Source: Hamadaea sp013361475 | GTDB lineage: Bacteria; Actinomycetota; Actinomycetes; Mycobacteriales; Micromonosporaceae | DNA: 64,000 bases | Reading direction: 5' to 3' | NCBI RefSeq assembly: GCF_040654195.1 | Contig: NZ_JBFAHM010000002.1 | Coordinates: forward strand, 496,001-560,000 | Shown here: in pieces, positions 1 to 7,475 of the stretch | Layout of the letters: the number at the start of each line of letters is the position of its first letter | How positions within the stretch are numbered: position 1 is the stretch's first letter | Notes under the pieces: generated by a model | Database searches by the model: none | What the model was told of the DNA's origin: nothing | Seen by the model: the letters and a program-made list of their open reading frames with translations, nothing else | Translations under genes and position numbers: made by a program

Positions 1-583
1 TCCAGACGTAGACGAGGACCACCATCACCAGGCTCAGCGTCTCGTTGTTGAACCACTGCGGGCTGGTGAGGCCGAACCCGCGCAGGATCGCACCGAGCGC
101 GCCGACGGTGGGGTCGAAGATGTACTGCCAGGCGAGCCCGACGCCCACCCCGGACAGCACGAACGGGGAGAACACCGTGGCGCGGGCCAGCCCGGCCCCG
201 CGGACCTTGCGGTTGAGGGCCAGCGCGACCAGCAGCCCCAGCGCCATCGACAGCAGCACGGTCGCGAGGGTGAACACCGCCGTCGTGAGGAAGACCTGTC
301 CCGCTTCGGCGGACTGGAAGAAGTCGGCGTAGTTGGCCAGGCCCACCGGCCGGGCGGTCGGTGCGCCCAGCGTCCAGTCCAATGTCGAGTAGTACATGTT
401 GAGCAAGAGCGGGCGGTAGGTGAACACGGCGATCAGCGCCAGGTTCGGCACGGCGAAGGCCAGGAAGATCGCCGCCTCACGGATCGCCCGGCGACGCCGT
501 CCCCGCCTGGCCCGGTGGCTCGGCTCCGCGGCGGAGGACTCCAGCAGCGGCGGCTCCGTGCTCGGTTTGATCTCCGCAACCAT
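1..583 (-). CDS. Sugar-type ABC transporter permease, N-terminal part (cut by window edge)
   Basis: The first 194 codons of a MalF/UgpA-type inner-membrane permease, which forms the channel of a binding-protein-dependent carbohydrate importer. An Arg-rich cytoplasmic head (about residues 23-36) leads into a first membrane helix (AIFLAFAVPNLALIAVF), then the loop around NYADFF that is typical of this family, then two more helices. The EAA loop that contacts the ATPase would lie beyond the left edge. The ATG at 583 is chosen because the basic head begins just after it. It diverges from the TetR gene. The binding protein, the second permease and the substrate are not visible. Confidence 0.88.
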   Translation of the reverse strand, partial: MVAEIKPSTEPPLLESSAAEPSHRARRGRRRRAIREAAIFLAFAVPNLALIAVFTYRPLLLNMYYSTLDWTLGAPTARPVGLANYADFFQSAEAGQVFLTTAVFTLATVLLSMALGLLVALALNRKVRGAGLARATVFSPFVLSGVGVGLAWQYIFDPTVGALGAILRGFGLTSPQWFNNETLSLVMVVLVYVW

Positions 584-779
584 GATCGGCAGCTAACCGA
601 CGCCAGATGTACGAACGATAACTAAAAGGTGAATATATAACATCGATGATCAGCAGTCTGGCCGTTCGCCTGTCGCGGCCCGTCCATCGAGCCTTGCCGT
701 CCTGCCTGCCGGGGCGTTAGGATTTGGTCATTCGCCCAAGGCAGTTGCCCAGGGCGCACGCCCAAGTGGAGGACGGCGC
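584..779. promoter_or_regulatory. Divergent promoter region between sugar permease and TetR gene
   Basis: This 196-base gap is unusually AT-rich for the window around 604-655 and must carry promoters for both flanking genes. A good ribosome site (GGAGGA, about 768-773) precedes the TetR ATG at 780. I see no convincing long palindrome here. Confidence 0.5.
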
Positions 780-1349
780 ATGGCGGAGACGGCGGCGGAG
801 CGGGGACGCCTAGCCCGGCAGCGGCTGCTGACCGCGGCAGCTCAGCTGATCGGGGAGGTGGGCTGGACCGCGGTGAGTACGCGGCTGGTCGCTCAACGGG
901 CCGGAGTGCTGCCCGGCGTCGTGCACTACCACTTCCCTTCCGTTCAGGCGTTGTTGTCCGACGCGGCGCTGGGCGCGATCGGCGAGATGGTCGACGGCAT
1001 CGGGCCGATGCTGCAGCAGGCGACCTCGGCGGCCGACGGCGTGGACGCGATGCTGACCGTGCTCGGCGGGTTCACCGGCACGGACCCGATGTCGCTGCTG
1101 TTCGGCGAGACCTACCTGGCCGCCACCCGGGACGAGCAGTTGCGGATCGCGCTGGGGTCGCTCGTCGACCGGTTCCGGGCCGAGGTGACCGAGTGGCTGG
1201 CCGCTGCCGGGCTGGCCGATCCGGCGGCGATCGCCACCCTGCTCCTGGCGACGCTCGACGGATTCGTGCTGCACAAGGCGCTCAGCCCGGAGTTGACCGT
1301 GGAGGCGATCCGGCCGGCGGTGCGCCGGCTGGTGAGCACGGACAGGTGA
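780..1349 (+). CDS. TetR/AcrR family transcriptional regulator
   Basis: A 189-residue TetR-type regulator. Its N-terminal helix-turn-helix runs over roughly residues 12-58, with the family pattern STRLVAQRAGVLPGVVHYHF followed by the 'LLSDAAL' helix. The rest is an all-helical ligand-binding and dimerisation domain, of normal family length. It ends 10 bases before the FAD monooxygenase start, so the two are almost certainly co-transcribed. The regulator probably controls this small operon in response to an aromatic or antibiotic-like ligand; the ligand is inference. Confidence 0.9.
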   Translation: MAETAAERGRLARQRLLTAAAQLIGEVGWTAVSTRLVAQRAGVLPGVVHYHFPSVQALLSDAALGAIGEMVDGIGPMLQQATSAADGVDAMLTVLGGFTGTDPMSLLFGETYLAATRDEQLRIALGSLVDRFRAEVTEWLAAAGLADPAAIATLLLATLDGFVLHKALSPELTVEAIRPAVRRLVSTDR

Positions 1350-1359
1350 GGAGACGACG

Positions 1360-2544
1360 ATGCGGACAGTCGTAGTGGGGGCCGGCATCGCCGGTTTGGC
1401 GGTGGCGCACCGCCTGGCGGAGCTGGGCGCTCAGGTGACGGTGGCGGAGAAGGCTCCAGGGCCCCGTCACCAGGGCTACATGATCGACTTCTTCGGACCG
1501 GGATACGAGGCCGCGCAGCGGATGGGGCTGCTGCCCCGGCTCCGGGAGCTCGGATATCACGTCCAGCGGTTCAGCTACGTCGACGACCGTGGTGAGGTCC
1601 GGGCCAGCATGGACTACCAGCGGTTCGAGAAGGCCGCCAGCGGCGGCATCGTCAGCATCATGCGTCCCGATCTGGAGCGGGCCCTGCGCGAGGCCGTCGC
1701 CGATCGGGTCGACCTGCGCTACGGCACCAGCGTCACCGACATCGACAACCGCTCCGACGGTGTGTCCGTCGTCCTGTCCGACGGCACGACGATGGAAGCC
1801 GACCTGCTCATCGGCGCCGACGGGATTCATTCGGCCACGCGGACGGCGATCTTCGGGCCCGAGCGCATTTACCTCCGTTACCTCGGGTTCCACACCGCGG
1901 CGTACGTGTTCGACGATCCGGACATTCACGCGCAGGTCGCGGACGGCTTCTTCCTCACCGACAGCGTCGACGCGCAGATGGGCTTCTACGGTCTGCGCGA
2001 CGGCCGGGTGGCGGCCTTCACCGTTCACCGGGCGCCTGATCCGGCGCTTCCGGCCGATCCTCGCGCGGCCATCCGGCATACCTATCGCGACTTGGGCTGG
2101 CTGACCCCGACTGCGCTGGCGGAGTGCCCGGAAGCCTCGGAGATCTACTACGACCAGGTCGCCCAGATCGAGATGCGGCAGTGGGTCGACGGCCGGGTCC
2201 TCCTGCTCGGCGACTCCGCGTACGCGGTGTCTTTGCTGGCCGGGCAGGGCGCGTCCCTGGCGGTGGCGGGCGCCTACGTTCTGGGCCGTCAACTGGCCGA
2301 GTCCGGCGACGTCGATCGTTCACTGGCCGAGTTCGTACGCCGCTGGCACCCGGTCGTGACCGAACGCCAGCGGATCGGCCGCCGGGGCGCCGGCTGGTTC
2401 CTGCCGGCCAGCCCGACGCAGGTGCGGCTCCGGCGCCTGGCCGTCAAGGCGATGCGGCTGCCGGGGCTGGACCGGTGGCTGGGCACCGCGCTGATCGGCA
2501 AGAACCACACGCCGATCGACACCATCGCGATCGGCACGGCCTGA
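1360..2544 (+). CDS. FAD-dependent monooxygenase (PHBH/UbiH fold)
   Basis: A 394-residue group A flavoprotein hydroxylase, expected to use NAD(P)H and O2 to hydroxylate an aromatic or polyketide-like substrate. The FAD-binding Rossmann motif GAGIAGLAVAHRL is at residues 6-18. The second FAD motif LLIGADGIHSATR lies at mid-protein, and the ribose-binding GD motif (LLLGDSAYAVSLLAGQGASL) at about residues 284-303. The start has a ribosome site (GAGGAG) just upstream. It is co-directional with the TetR gene and separated from it by 10 bases. Some homologues act as tetracycline-inactivating or secondary-metabolite-tailoring enzymes, but nothing here fixes the substrate. Confidence 0.9.
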   Translation: MRTVVVGAGIAGLAVAHRLAELGAQVTVAEKAPGPRHQGYMIDFFGPGYEAAQRMGLLPRLRELGYHVQRFSYVDDRGEVRASMDYQRFEKAASGGIVSIMRPDLERALREAVADRVDLRYGTSVTDIDNRSDGVSVVLSDGTTMEADLLIGADGIHSATRTAIFGPERIYLRYLGFHTAAYVFDDPDIHAQVADGFFLTDSVDAQMGFYGLRDGRVAAFTVHRAPDPALPADPRAAIRHTYRDLGWLTPTALAECPEASEIYYDQVAQIEMRQWVDGRVLLLGDSAYAVSLLAGQGASLAVAGAYVLGRQLAESGDVDRSLAEFVRRWHPVVTERQRIGRRGAGWFLPASPTQVRLRRLAVKAMRLPGLDRWLGTALIGKNHTPIDTIAIGTA

Positions 2545-2590
2545 CCGGTGCACCCAACCTTTCCGCGGCCCGGTCGCGTTACAGAGGGTT

Positions 2591-3094
2591 GTGAGGTCTG
2601 ACGACGGTTTCCGGGAGTTCGTGGTGGCGTCCTCGCCCGCGCTGTCGCGGGTGGCGTACCTGCTGACCGGCGATCATCAGCTGGCCGAGGATCTGCTGCA
2701 ATCGGCGCTGGCCAGCACCTATCGTCACTGGCGCCGGATCCGCGACGGCAATCCGGCGGCGTATGTGCGCCAGGTGATGCATCGGGAGCAGATCTCCTGG
2801 TGGCGGCGAAGGCGACCGGCCGAACGGCTGTCCGGTGAAGCCCCCGAGCACAGGCAGGCCGGCGATCTCGCCGCCGAGGCGGTGAACCGGATAGCCCTGG
2901 TGCAGGCGCTGGCCCACCTGGCACCGCGCCAGCGGGCCGTGATCGTGCTGCGCTTCTACGACGATCTCACCGAGGCGGAGACCGCCCGGATTCTGGGTTG
3001 CTCGGTCGGGACGGTCAAACGGCAGACCCACGATGCGCTGGCCCGGCTTCGCACTCTGCTCCCGGCCGGTCTTCAGACGGAGGTGTCCTCGTGA
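2591..3094 (+). CDS. SigE-family ECF RNA polymerase sigma factor
   Basis: A 167-residue extracytoplasmic-function sigma factor of the SigE-like subgroup common in actinomycetes. Region 2 (about residues 8-75) has the pattern ARVAYLLTGD-type helix, 'AEDLLQSAL' and 'WRRIRDGNPAAYVRQV'. Region 4 (about 100-155) has LAPRQRAVIVLRFYDDLTE and the helix-turn-helix ILGCSVGTVKRQTHDAL. It starts with GTG. Its stop overlaps the GTG of the next gene by four bases (GTGA), so the two proteins are translationally coupled. This is the usual arrangement of a sigma factor with its membrane partner. Confidence 0.9.
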   Translation: MRSDDGFREFVVASSPALSRVAYLLTGDHQLAEDLLQSALASTYRHWRRIRDGNPAAYVRQVMHREQISWWRRRRPAERLSGEAPEHRQAGDLAAEAVNRIALVQALAHLAPRQRAVIVLRFYDDLTEAETARILGCSVGTVKRQTHDALARLRTLLPAGLQTEVSS

Positions 3095-4452
3095 TCACCG
3101 AACTGCGCGACGCTCTGCGTGCCGAAGCCGGCGCCGTCCCGGCGTACGCGGTCTACGAGCGGGCGGTGCGCACCGCCCGCCGCCGTCGGCGTACGCGCTG
3201 GGGTGCGTGTCTCGCCGCCGCCGCCGTGCTGGCGATCCTGGCCACCTCCGGCGTTCCGGGCGCACTTCTGGCGGATCCGCCGCCGATCGGATCGGTCGAC
3301 GGGCGGCCGTCCATCCCTGATCGGCTGGCGTTCCCACCCGCGTTCTGGCCGAGCGTCACCGGCAGCCCGCCGGGACCGGCGTCGGTGCTGTTCGGTGGGA
3401 CAGGTTTCGCCGTCGACCGCCCGCTGCGGCTGCTGGACGACGAAGGCGACCTCGCCGTCGTGGGCGCGACCTCCGACGTGTATCGGATGATGCGCGTCGG
3501 ATTCGAGGTGCACGCGGGCGAGGAGGTCCTGCTCTCCCCCGACGGCAACAGCCTCGCGGTGCCCTCGGGCTTCGGCCTGCGGGCCGGGATCCTCGACCTG
3601 AGCACCGGTGAGGAGACCCGGCTGACGGGGTTCTCCGACACCGAGTACGTGACACCGTTGGCGTGGTCGCCCGACGGGCACACCCTGGCCGTCAAGGTGG
3701 TTCCCGGCGGCGCGGAGTACCCGCAGTTCGGGCTGGTCGACCTTCCCGGCGGAGCGATCCGGAAGAGCCCGTCGCCGTTCGGCTCCGAATCGATGCCGGG
3801 CTTCGACGCCGCCTTCTCCCCCGACGGACGACTGTTCGCGTACGCGGCCGACGGTGAGATCGTCGTCGTGCGAAGCGACCTGACGGAGCTCGCCCGGATC
3901 GCCACGCCGGGCCGAGCCTGGCTGGCCGGAAAGGGCGCCTGGGCGCCGGACGGACGGCTCATGACATGGGAGATCACGGACGACACCTGGCGACTGCGCG
4001 GCGTCGACCTGGCCGCGAAACTTTCCGGTTATCCGCTGCTGACCAGCGCAGATCCCGAGTGGACGGTCACCGCTCCCGACCTGGCGGCCGTACGCCTGCT
4101 CGGCTGGACCGGCGGGCAGCCGATCGTCGCCGTCTACCAGCGGGAACCGAGCAGCACCGTCGGTCCACCAACGACGTACTACCAGGATGTCCACTCGGTC
4201 GCCGTGTGGCGGCTCACCGCAACCGGTCATCAGGTGCTGCTCACCGCCCCGCACAACCTCATGTCGATCGACATCGCCGACGCCGCTCTCGCCACCGGCG
4301 AGGTCCGGGCCGCCGATCCGCCCCGATTCGGCCTCGTCACCGTCCTCGCCGTCGTGGTGCCCGTTACTTTCGTGGTGACGCTCGGCTGGGCGCTGGTCCG
4401 TCGGGTACGGCGTACTGCCCGCAGACGCGGAATCCCGCCGATGTCGTCGTAA
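3091..4452 (+). CDS. Membrane-anchored beta-propeller protein coupled to the ECF sigma factor (putative anti-sigma or sensor)
   Basis: A 453-residue protein. A short cytoplasmic N-terminus (about residues 1-38) is followed by a membrane helix (about 40-60), a large extracytoplasmic domain and a C-terminal membrane helix (about 415-440) with an Arg-rich tail. The outer domain carries repeated SPDG motifs (LSPDGNSLAV, WSPDGHTLAV, FSPDGRLFAY, WAPDGRLMTW), the signature of WD40/TolB-like propeller blades. The GTG start overlaps the sigma stop; an upstream in-frame start would lie deep inside the sigma gene. The coupling suggests that it restrains or senses for the sigma factor. I see no ZAS zinc motif, so the anti-sigma role is inferred from position only. 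Confidence 0.75.
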   Translation: MITELRDALRAEAGAVPAYAVYERAVRTARRRRRTRWGACLAAAAVLAILATSGVPGALLADPPPIGSVDGRPSIPDRLAFPPAFWPSVTGSPPGPASVLFGGTGFAVDRPLRLLDDEGDLAVVGATSDVYRMMRVGFEVHAGEEVLLSPDGNSLAVPSGFGLRAGILDLSTGEETRLTGFSDTEYVTPLAWSPDGHTLAVKVVPGGAEYPQFGLVDLPGGAIRKSPSPFGSESMPGFDAAFSPDGRLFAYAADGEIVVVRSDLTELARIATPGRAWLAGKGAWAPDGRLMTWEITDDTWRLRGVDLAAKLSGYPLLTSADPEWTVTAPDLAAVRLLGWTGGQPIVAVYQREPSSTVGPPTTYYQDVHSVAVWRLTATGHQVLLTAPHNLMSIDIADAALATGEVRAADPPRFGLVTVLAVVVPVTFVVTLGWALVRRVRRTARRRGIPPMSS

Positions 4453-4463
4453 AACTGCGGCGG

Positions 4464-5825
4464 TCAGGCGCTTCGGACGATCTCGGCCAGGATCGCGACG
4501 GCCGCGGTCAGCTCGTCGGGCGTGTGCGCCGCGTAGCCGAGGACCAGACCCGGGTGGCCGTCGGTGAGCCGGCACGCCGACAGCGCCACCGGCGCCAGCC
4601 CGGCTCGGCGCGCGGCCGCCGCGACGGCCGCGTCGTCGACACCGGCGGGCAGTTGCAGCACCAGATGCAGCCCGGCGGCGACGCCGTGGATCGGCATACC
4701 CGGGAGGAACTCGGTGAGGGCGGCGACGAGGGCGTCGCGGCGCGTCCGGTACGTGCGCCGGGCACGCCGCAGGTGCCGGTCGTAGCCACCACTGCCCAGC
4801 AGGTGGGCGAAGGCGTACTGCTCCAGTGCCGGGCCACCGAGGTCGATCGAGCGCTGCTGGGTGCGTATCGCTGGAAGATGCTCGACCGGCGCGGACAGCC
4901 AGCCGAGGCGCAGCGCCGGAGCGAGCGCCTTGCTCGCGGAGCCGACGGCGACGGTGACGTCCGGCGCGATGCCCTGCAGGCAGCCGACCGGATCACGGTC
5001 GTAGCGGAACTCCGCGTCGTAGTCGTCCTCGATGATGAGCCCGCCGGTGCGACGGGCCCAGGCGATCACCTGCGTGCGCCGCGCGGGCGACAGCACGACG
5101 CCGGTCGGGAACTGATGCGCGGGCGTGAGCACGACGGCGCGCGCCGCTGAGCGCGACAGCTCGTCCACATCGATGCCCTGAGCGTCGACGGGCACCGGCA
5201 GCACGGGCAGCGCGGTGGCGAGCTGGTCGTGCACGCCGCGGCTGCCCGGGTCCTCGATGGCCACGCAGCGGTGCCCGGCCGCGGCCAGCATCCGGGACAA
5301 AATCGTGAAGGCCTGAGCCGCGCCCGAGGTCAACAGCAGGTCCGCGGCGGTCACCCGGGCCGCGCGGACGCGGCCCAGATAGGCGGCGAGCTGCTCGCGG
5401 ACCGCCAGGGGTCCGGCGGGATCGCCATAGTCCAGGACCGCGTCGGTCATCGTCGTCAGCACCTGCTCGTACGCACGACGCCAGGCGCCGCGTGGGAACA
5501 GCCCGAGGTCGGGTACGCCGGGCCGCAGGGGACGCAGTCCCACCGGGACGAAGTCGACCGTCGCCGTCGCCTCCCGCATCGGGACGGCGGCCGCGACGGT
5601 GGTGCCCGAACCACGGCGTCCCACCAGCCAGCCCTCAGCGACCAGCTGTTCGTACGCCTCCACCACGACGCCCCGGGAGACGCTCAGGTCGACGGCCAGT
5701 TCACGGGTGGACGGCAGGCGGCTGCCGGCCGGGAGACGTCGTTGTTCGATCGCCGTACGCAAGGCGGCGGTCAACCGTCCGGCCACCCCGCGGCCCTGCT
5801 TGTCGAACTCGACGAGCGCCTCCAA
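4464..5825 (-). CDS. MocR/GabR-type regulator (GntR wHTH fused to PLP aminotransferase-like domain)
   Basis: A 453-residue chimeric regulator. An N-terminal GntR winged helix (about residues 12-75; SRLPSTRELAVDLSVSRGVV) is joined to a fold-type I aminotransferase-like domain with the PLP-lysine motif GSASKALAPALRLGW and the DDYDAEFRYDR motif. I choose the TTG at 5825 because GGAGG lies five bases upstream of it and the protein then begins like known MocRs. The ATG at 5894 would put the operator cluster inside the gene. It is divergent from an EamA exporter, a well-known MocR arrangement, and probably regulates that exporter and itself. Confidence 0.88.
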   Translation of the reverse strand: MEALVEFDKQGRGVAGRLTAALRTAIEQRRLPAGSRLPSTRELAVDLSVSRGVVVEAYEQLVAEGWLVGRRGSGTTVAAAVPMREATATVDFVPVGLRPLRPGVPDLGLFPRGAWRRAYEQVLTTMTDAVLDYGDPAGPLAVREQLAAYLGRVRAARVTAADLLLTSGAAQAFTILSRMLAAAGHRCVAIEDPGSRGVHDQLATALPVLPVPVDAQGIDVDELSRSAARAVVLTPAHQFPTGVVLSPARRTQVIAWARRTGGLIIEDDYDAEFRYDRDPVGCLQGIAPDVTVAVGSASKALAPALRLGWLSAPVEHLPAIRTQQRSIDLGGPALEQYAFAHLLGSGGYDRHLRRARRTYRTRRDALVAALTEFLPGMPIHGVAAGLHLVLQLPAGVDDAAVAAAARRAGLAPVALSACRLTDGHPGLVLGYAAHTPDELTAAVAILAEIVRSA

Positions 5826-5873
5826 GTGGTCCTCCAATTCTCCCAGCCATTGGTCCTTAATCGAGAACCACTT
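5824..5873. promoter_or_regulatory. Candidate MocR operator cluster
   Basis: Two direct copies of TGGTCCT (5827-5833 and 5851-5857, 24 bases apart) are followed by an inverted copy. AAGTGGTCCT at 5824-5833 matches AAGTGGTTCT read on the minus strand at 5873-5864. This direct-direct-inverted layout is typical for MocR dimers. It overlaps the ribosome site of the regulator gene and lies 20-70 bases upstream of the exporter ATG. Confidence 0.6.
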
Positions 5874-5892
5874 GCAGCCTACCGTCGAGATC

Positions 5893-6915
5893 ATGACGTT
5901 CTCGGCCCGCACCGCGTACGCGCTGTGCACCCTCGGCATGGTCATCGTCGGCAGTTCCGTGGCGACCAGCCGGGCGATAATCGACTATCCGCTGCTGACC
6001 GGACAGGCGATGCGGTACGCCGTAGCCGCGGTCCTGTTGTTCGGACTCGCTCGGCTGTTGCCGCCGCCCACCCGGTCCCGGCCCACCGGCCGAGATCTCG
6101 GCCTGCTCATCGGGCTCGGCGTCACAGGCCTGGCCCTGTTCAACGTATGCGTCCTGGTCGGGCTGCGGCACGCCGAACCGGCCGTCATCGGAACCGCGGT
6201 CGGCGCCGCGCCGCTCGCCCTGGCCGTGCTCGGCCCGCTGATCGCCCGGCGACGACCCGCCGGCCGCCTCGTCGTGGCAGCCGCCGTCGTGGTGGCCGGC
6301 ACCGCCTTGGTCGAGGGATTCGGCCGCACCGACGGCATCGGTCTGGCCGCCGCCGCGGGCGCGCTCGCCTGCGAGACGGCGTTCTCCCTGCTCGCCGCGC
6401 CCATGTTGGACAGCCTCGGCGCCGTCCTCGTCTCCGCGTACAGCTGTCTGCTCGCGGTGCCGGTGCTGCTGGCCGGAGCGCTGATCCTCGGGGAGACCGC
6501 CGCCTGGCGGCTGCCCAGCCCGAGCGAGGCTGCGGCGTTGGCGTACCTGGCGGTGTTCGTCACCGTCGCGGCGTTCCTCGCCTGGTTCCTCGGGCTGCAG
6601 CGGCTGGGCGTGGAACGGGCCGGCATCATCGTCGGCGTCCTCCCCCTCGCGACCCTCGCCACGACCGTCCTGATGGACCACCACCTACCACCGGCAGCCG
6701 CGACAGCGGGCGTCGTCATCGTCGCGGCGGGCCTGGCGCTCCCGCACCTGAAGCTCCGCAAGCCGTACGGCATGGGCGCCGGCGGCACGGGTAACGGAGC
6801 GAGATGCAGGCGAATGAACTGGTCGACCTCGAACGAGCAGGCTGGGCCGCGTTGTCCTCGACCGCGGCTGAGGCAACCGACTTCTACGAGCGCGTCCTCG
6901 ACCGCGATGTCCTGA
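5893..6915 (+). CDS. EamA/DMT-superfamily membrane exporter
   Basis: A drug/metabolite-transporter family protein with ten predicted hydrophobic segments in two EamA halves (about residues 5-145 and 150-295). Conserved family spots include GLRHAEPAVIGTAVGAAPL in the first half and RLGVERAGIIVGVLPLATL in the second. Members export amino acids or drug-like metabolites. The frame runs on for about 40 polar residues after the last helix, and its last 112 bases overlap the next gene out of frame. The family normally ends near the tenth helix, so this tail may be a recent extension or a frameshift artefact. Confidence 0.88.
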   Translation: MTFSARTAYALCTLGMVIVGSSVATSRAIIDYPLLTGQAMRYAVAAVLLFGLARLLPPPTRSRPTGRDLGLLIGLGVTGLALFNVCVLVGLRHAEPAVIGTAVGAAPLALAVLGPLIARRRPAGRLVVAAAVVVAGTALVEGFGRTDGIGLAAAAGALACETAFSLLAAPMLDSLGAVLVSAYSCLLAVPVLLAGALILGETAAWRLPSPSEAAALAYLAVFVTVAAFLAWFLGLQRLGVERAGIIVGVLPLATLATTVLMDHHLPPAAATAGVVIVAAGLALPHLKLRKPYGMGAGGTGNGARCRRMNWSTSNEQAGPRCPRPRLRQPTSTSASSTAMS

Positions 6916-7166
6916 TGCTGCTGCCTGGCGGACTGGTGCTCGACGATCGGGCCGCGATCGTCAAGGCGATGGCCGGACAGCCGTGGTCCTACTACGAGCT
7001 GCAGGACATCAGGGTCTTGTCACCCACTCCTGACGTCGGCGTGGTCACCTATGCCGTGGTGGCCCAGCGCACCGGCTCTCCGGCGTACACGGCTCTCTTG
7101 AGCAGCACCTACGTCCGGCGCTCCGAGGGCTGGAAACTCCTCTTCCACCAGCAGACCCCCCGGTGA
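6804..7166 (+). CDS. SnoaL/DUF4440-like (NTF2 fold) protein
   Basis: A 120-residue single-domain protein with the cone-shaped NTF2-like pattern: an N-terminal helix (ELVDLERAGWAALSS), then YERVLDRDVLMLLPGG, and a C-terminal strand ending WKLLFHQQTPR. Such proteins bind small hydrophobic ligands or act as cyclases or isomerases; the role here is unknown. It starts within the tail of the exporter gene, in another frame. A weak ribosome site (CGGAG) lies a few bases upstream. Confidence 0.8.
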   Translation: MQANELVDLERAGWAALSSTAAEATDFYERVLDRDVLMLLPGGLVLDDRAAIVKAMAGQPWSYYELQDIRVLSPTPDVGVVTYAVVAQRTGSPAYTALLSSTYVRRSEGWKLLFHQQTPR

Positions 7167-7475
7167 CCCGGAACTGCCGGGCGGGTACCGGTTTGCCTTC
7201 CGGTACCCGCCCGCAACTTTCGGCGCTCACGACGCCAGAACGTCCCTTTCGACGCCTCCGCCACTGACCGGAATTGGCTCGTTCGCTGGTCCGAACTGGT
7301 GGTTCTAGCTCTGTAAGCACAGCGGCGCAGCAGGTTCCACAGCTCATCCTCTTTCCGGAAATATTTCGGAATCCCCGGTTGCGAACCTCAGCGAAACCGT
7401 GGCACGATCCCATCGACGCACGCCCATGCGGCACGCGCTGCCGAGCCGCAGCGCAGACCTCGAAGGAAGGCCACG
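7167..7475. promoter_or_regulatory. Intergenic region upstream of xylanase, with operator-like palindrome
   Basis: This 309-base gap holds the terminator of the preceding operon and then the xylanase promoter. The 10-bp palindrome GAAATATTTC (7358-7367) lies about 110 bases before the xylanase ATG. It resembles the CGAAA-type boxes reported upstream of streptomycete xylanase genes. Looser TTTCG half-boxes occur near 7218 and 7248. A GAAGGAAGG ribosome site precedes the ATG. Confidence 0.45.
7178..7213 (+). terminator. Strong GC hairpin after the exporter/SnoaL operon
   Basis: A perfect 14-bp stem (7178-7191 with 7200-7213) around an 8-base loop begins 12 bases after the SnoaL stop and is followed by a short T run. 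It is a likely intrinsic terminator. Confidence 0.7.

Noticed and set aside
1360..2544. Biosynthetic gene cluster around the FAD monooxygenase
   Set aside because: No polyketide, peptide or terpene synthase lies within reach; the neighbours are regulators and transport genes.
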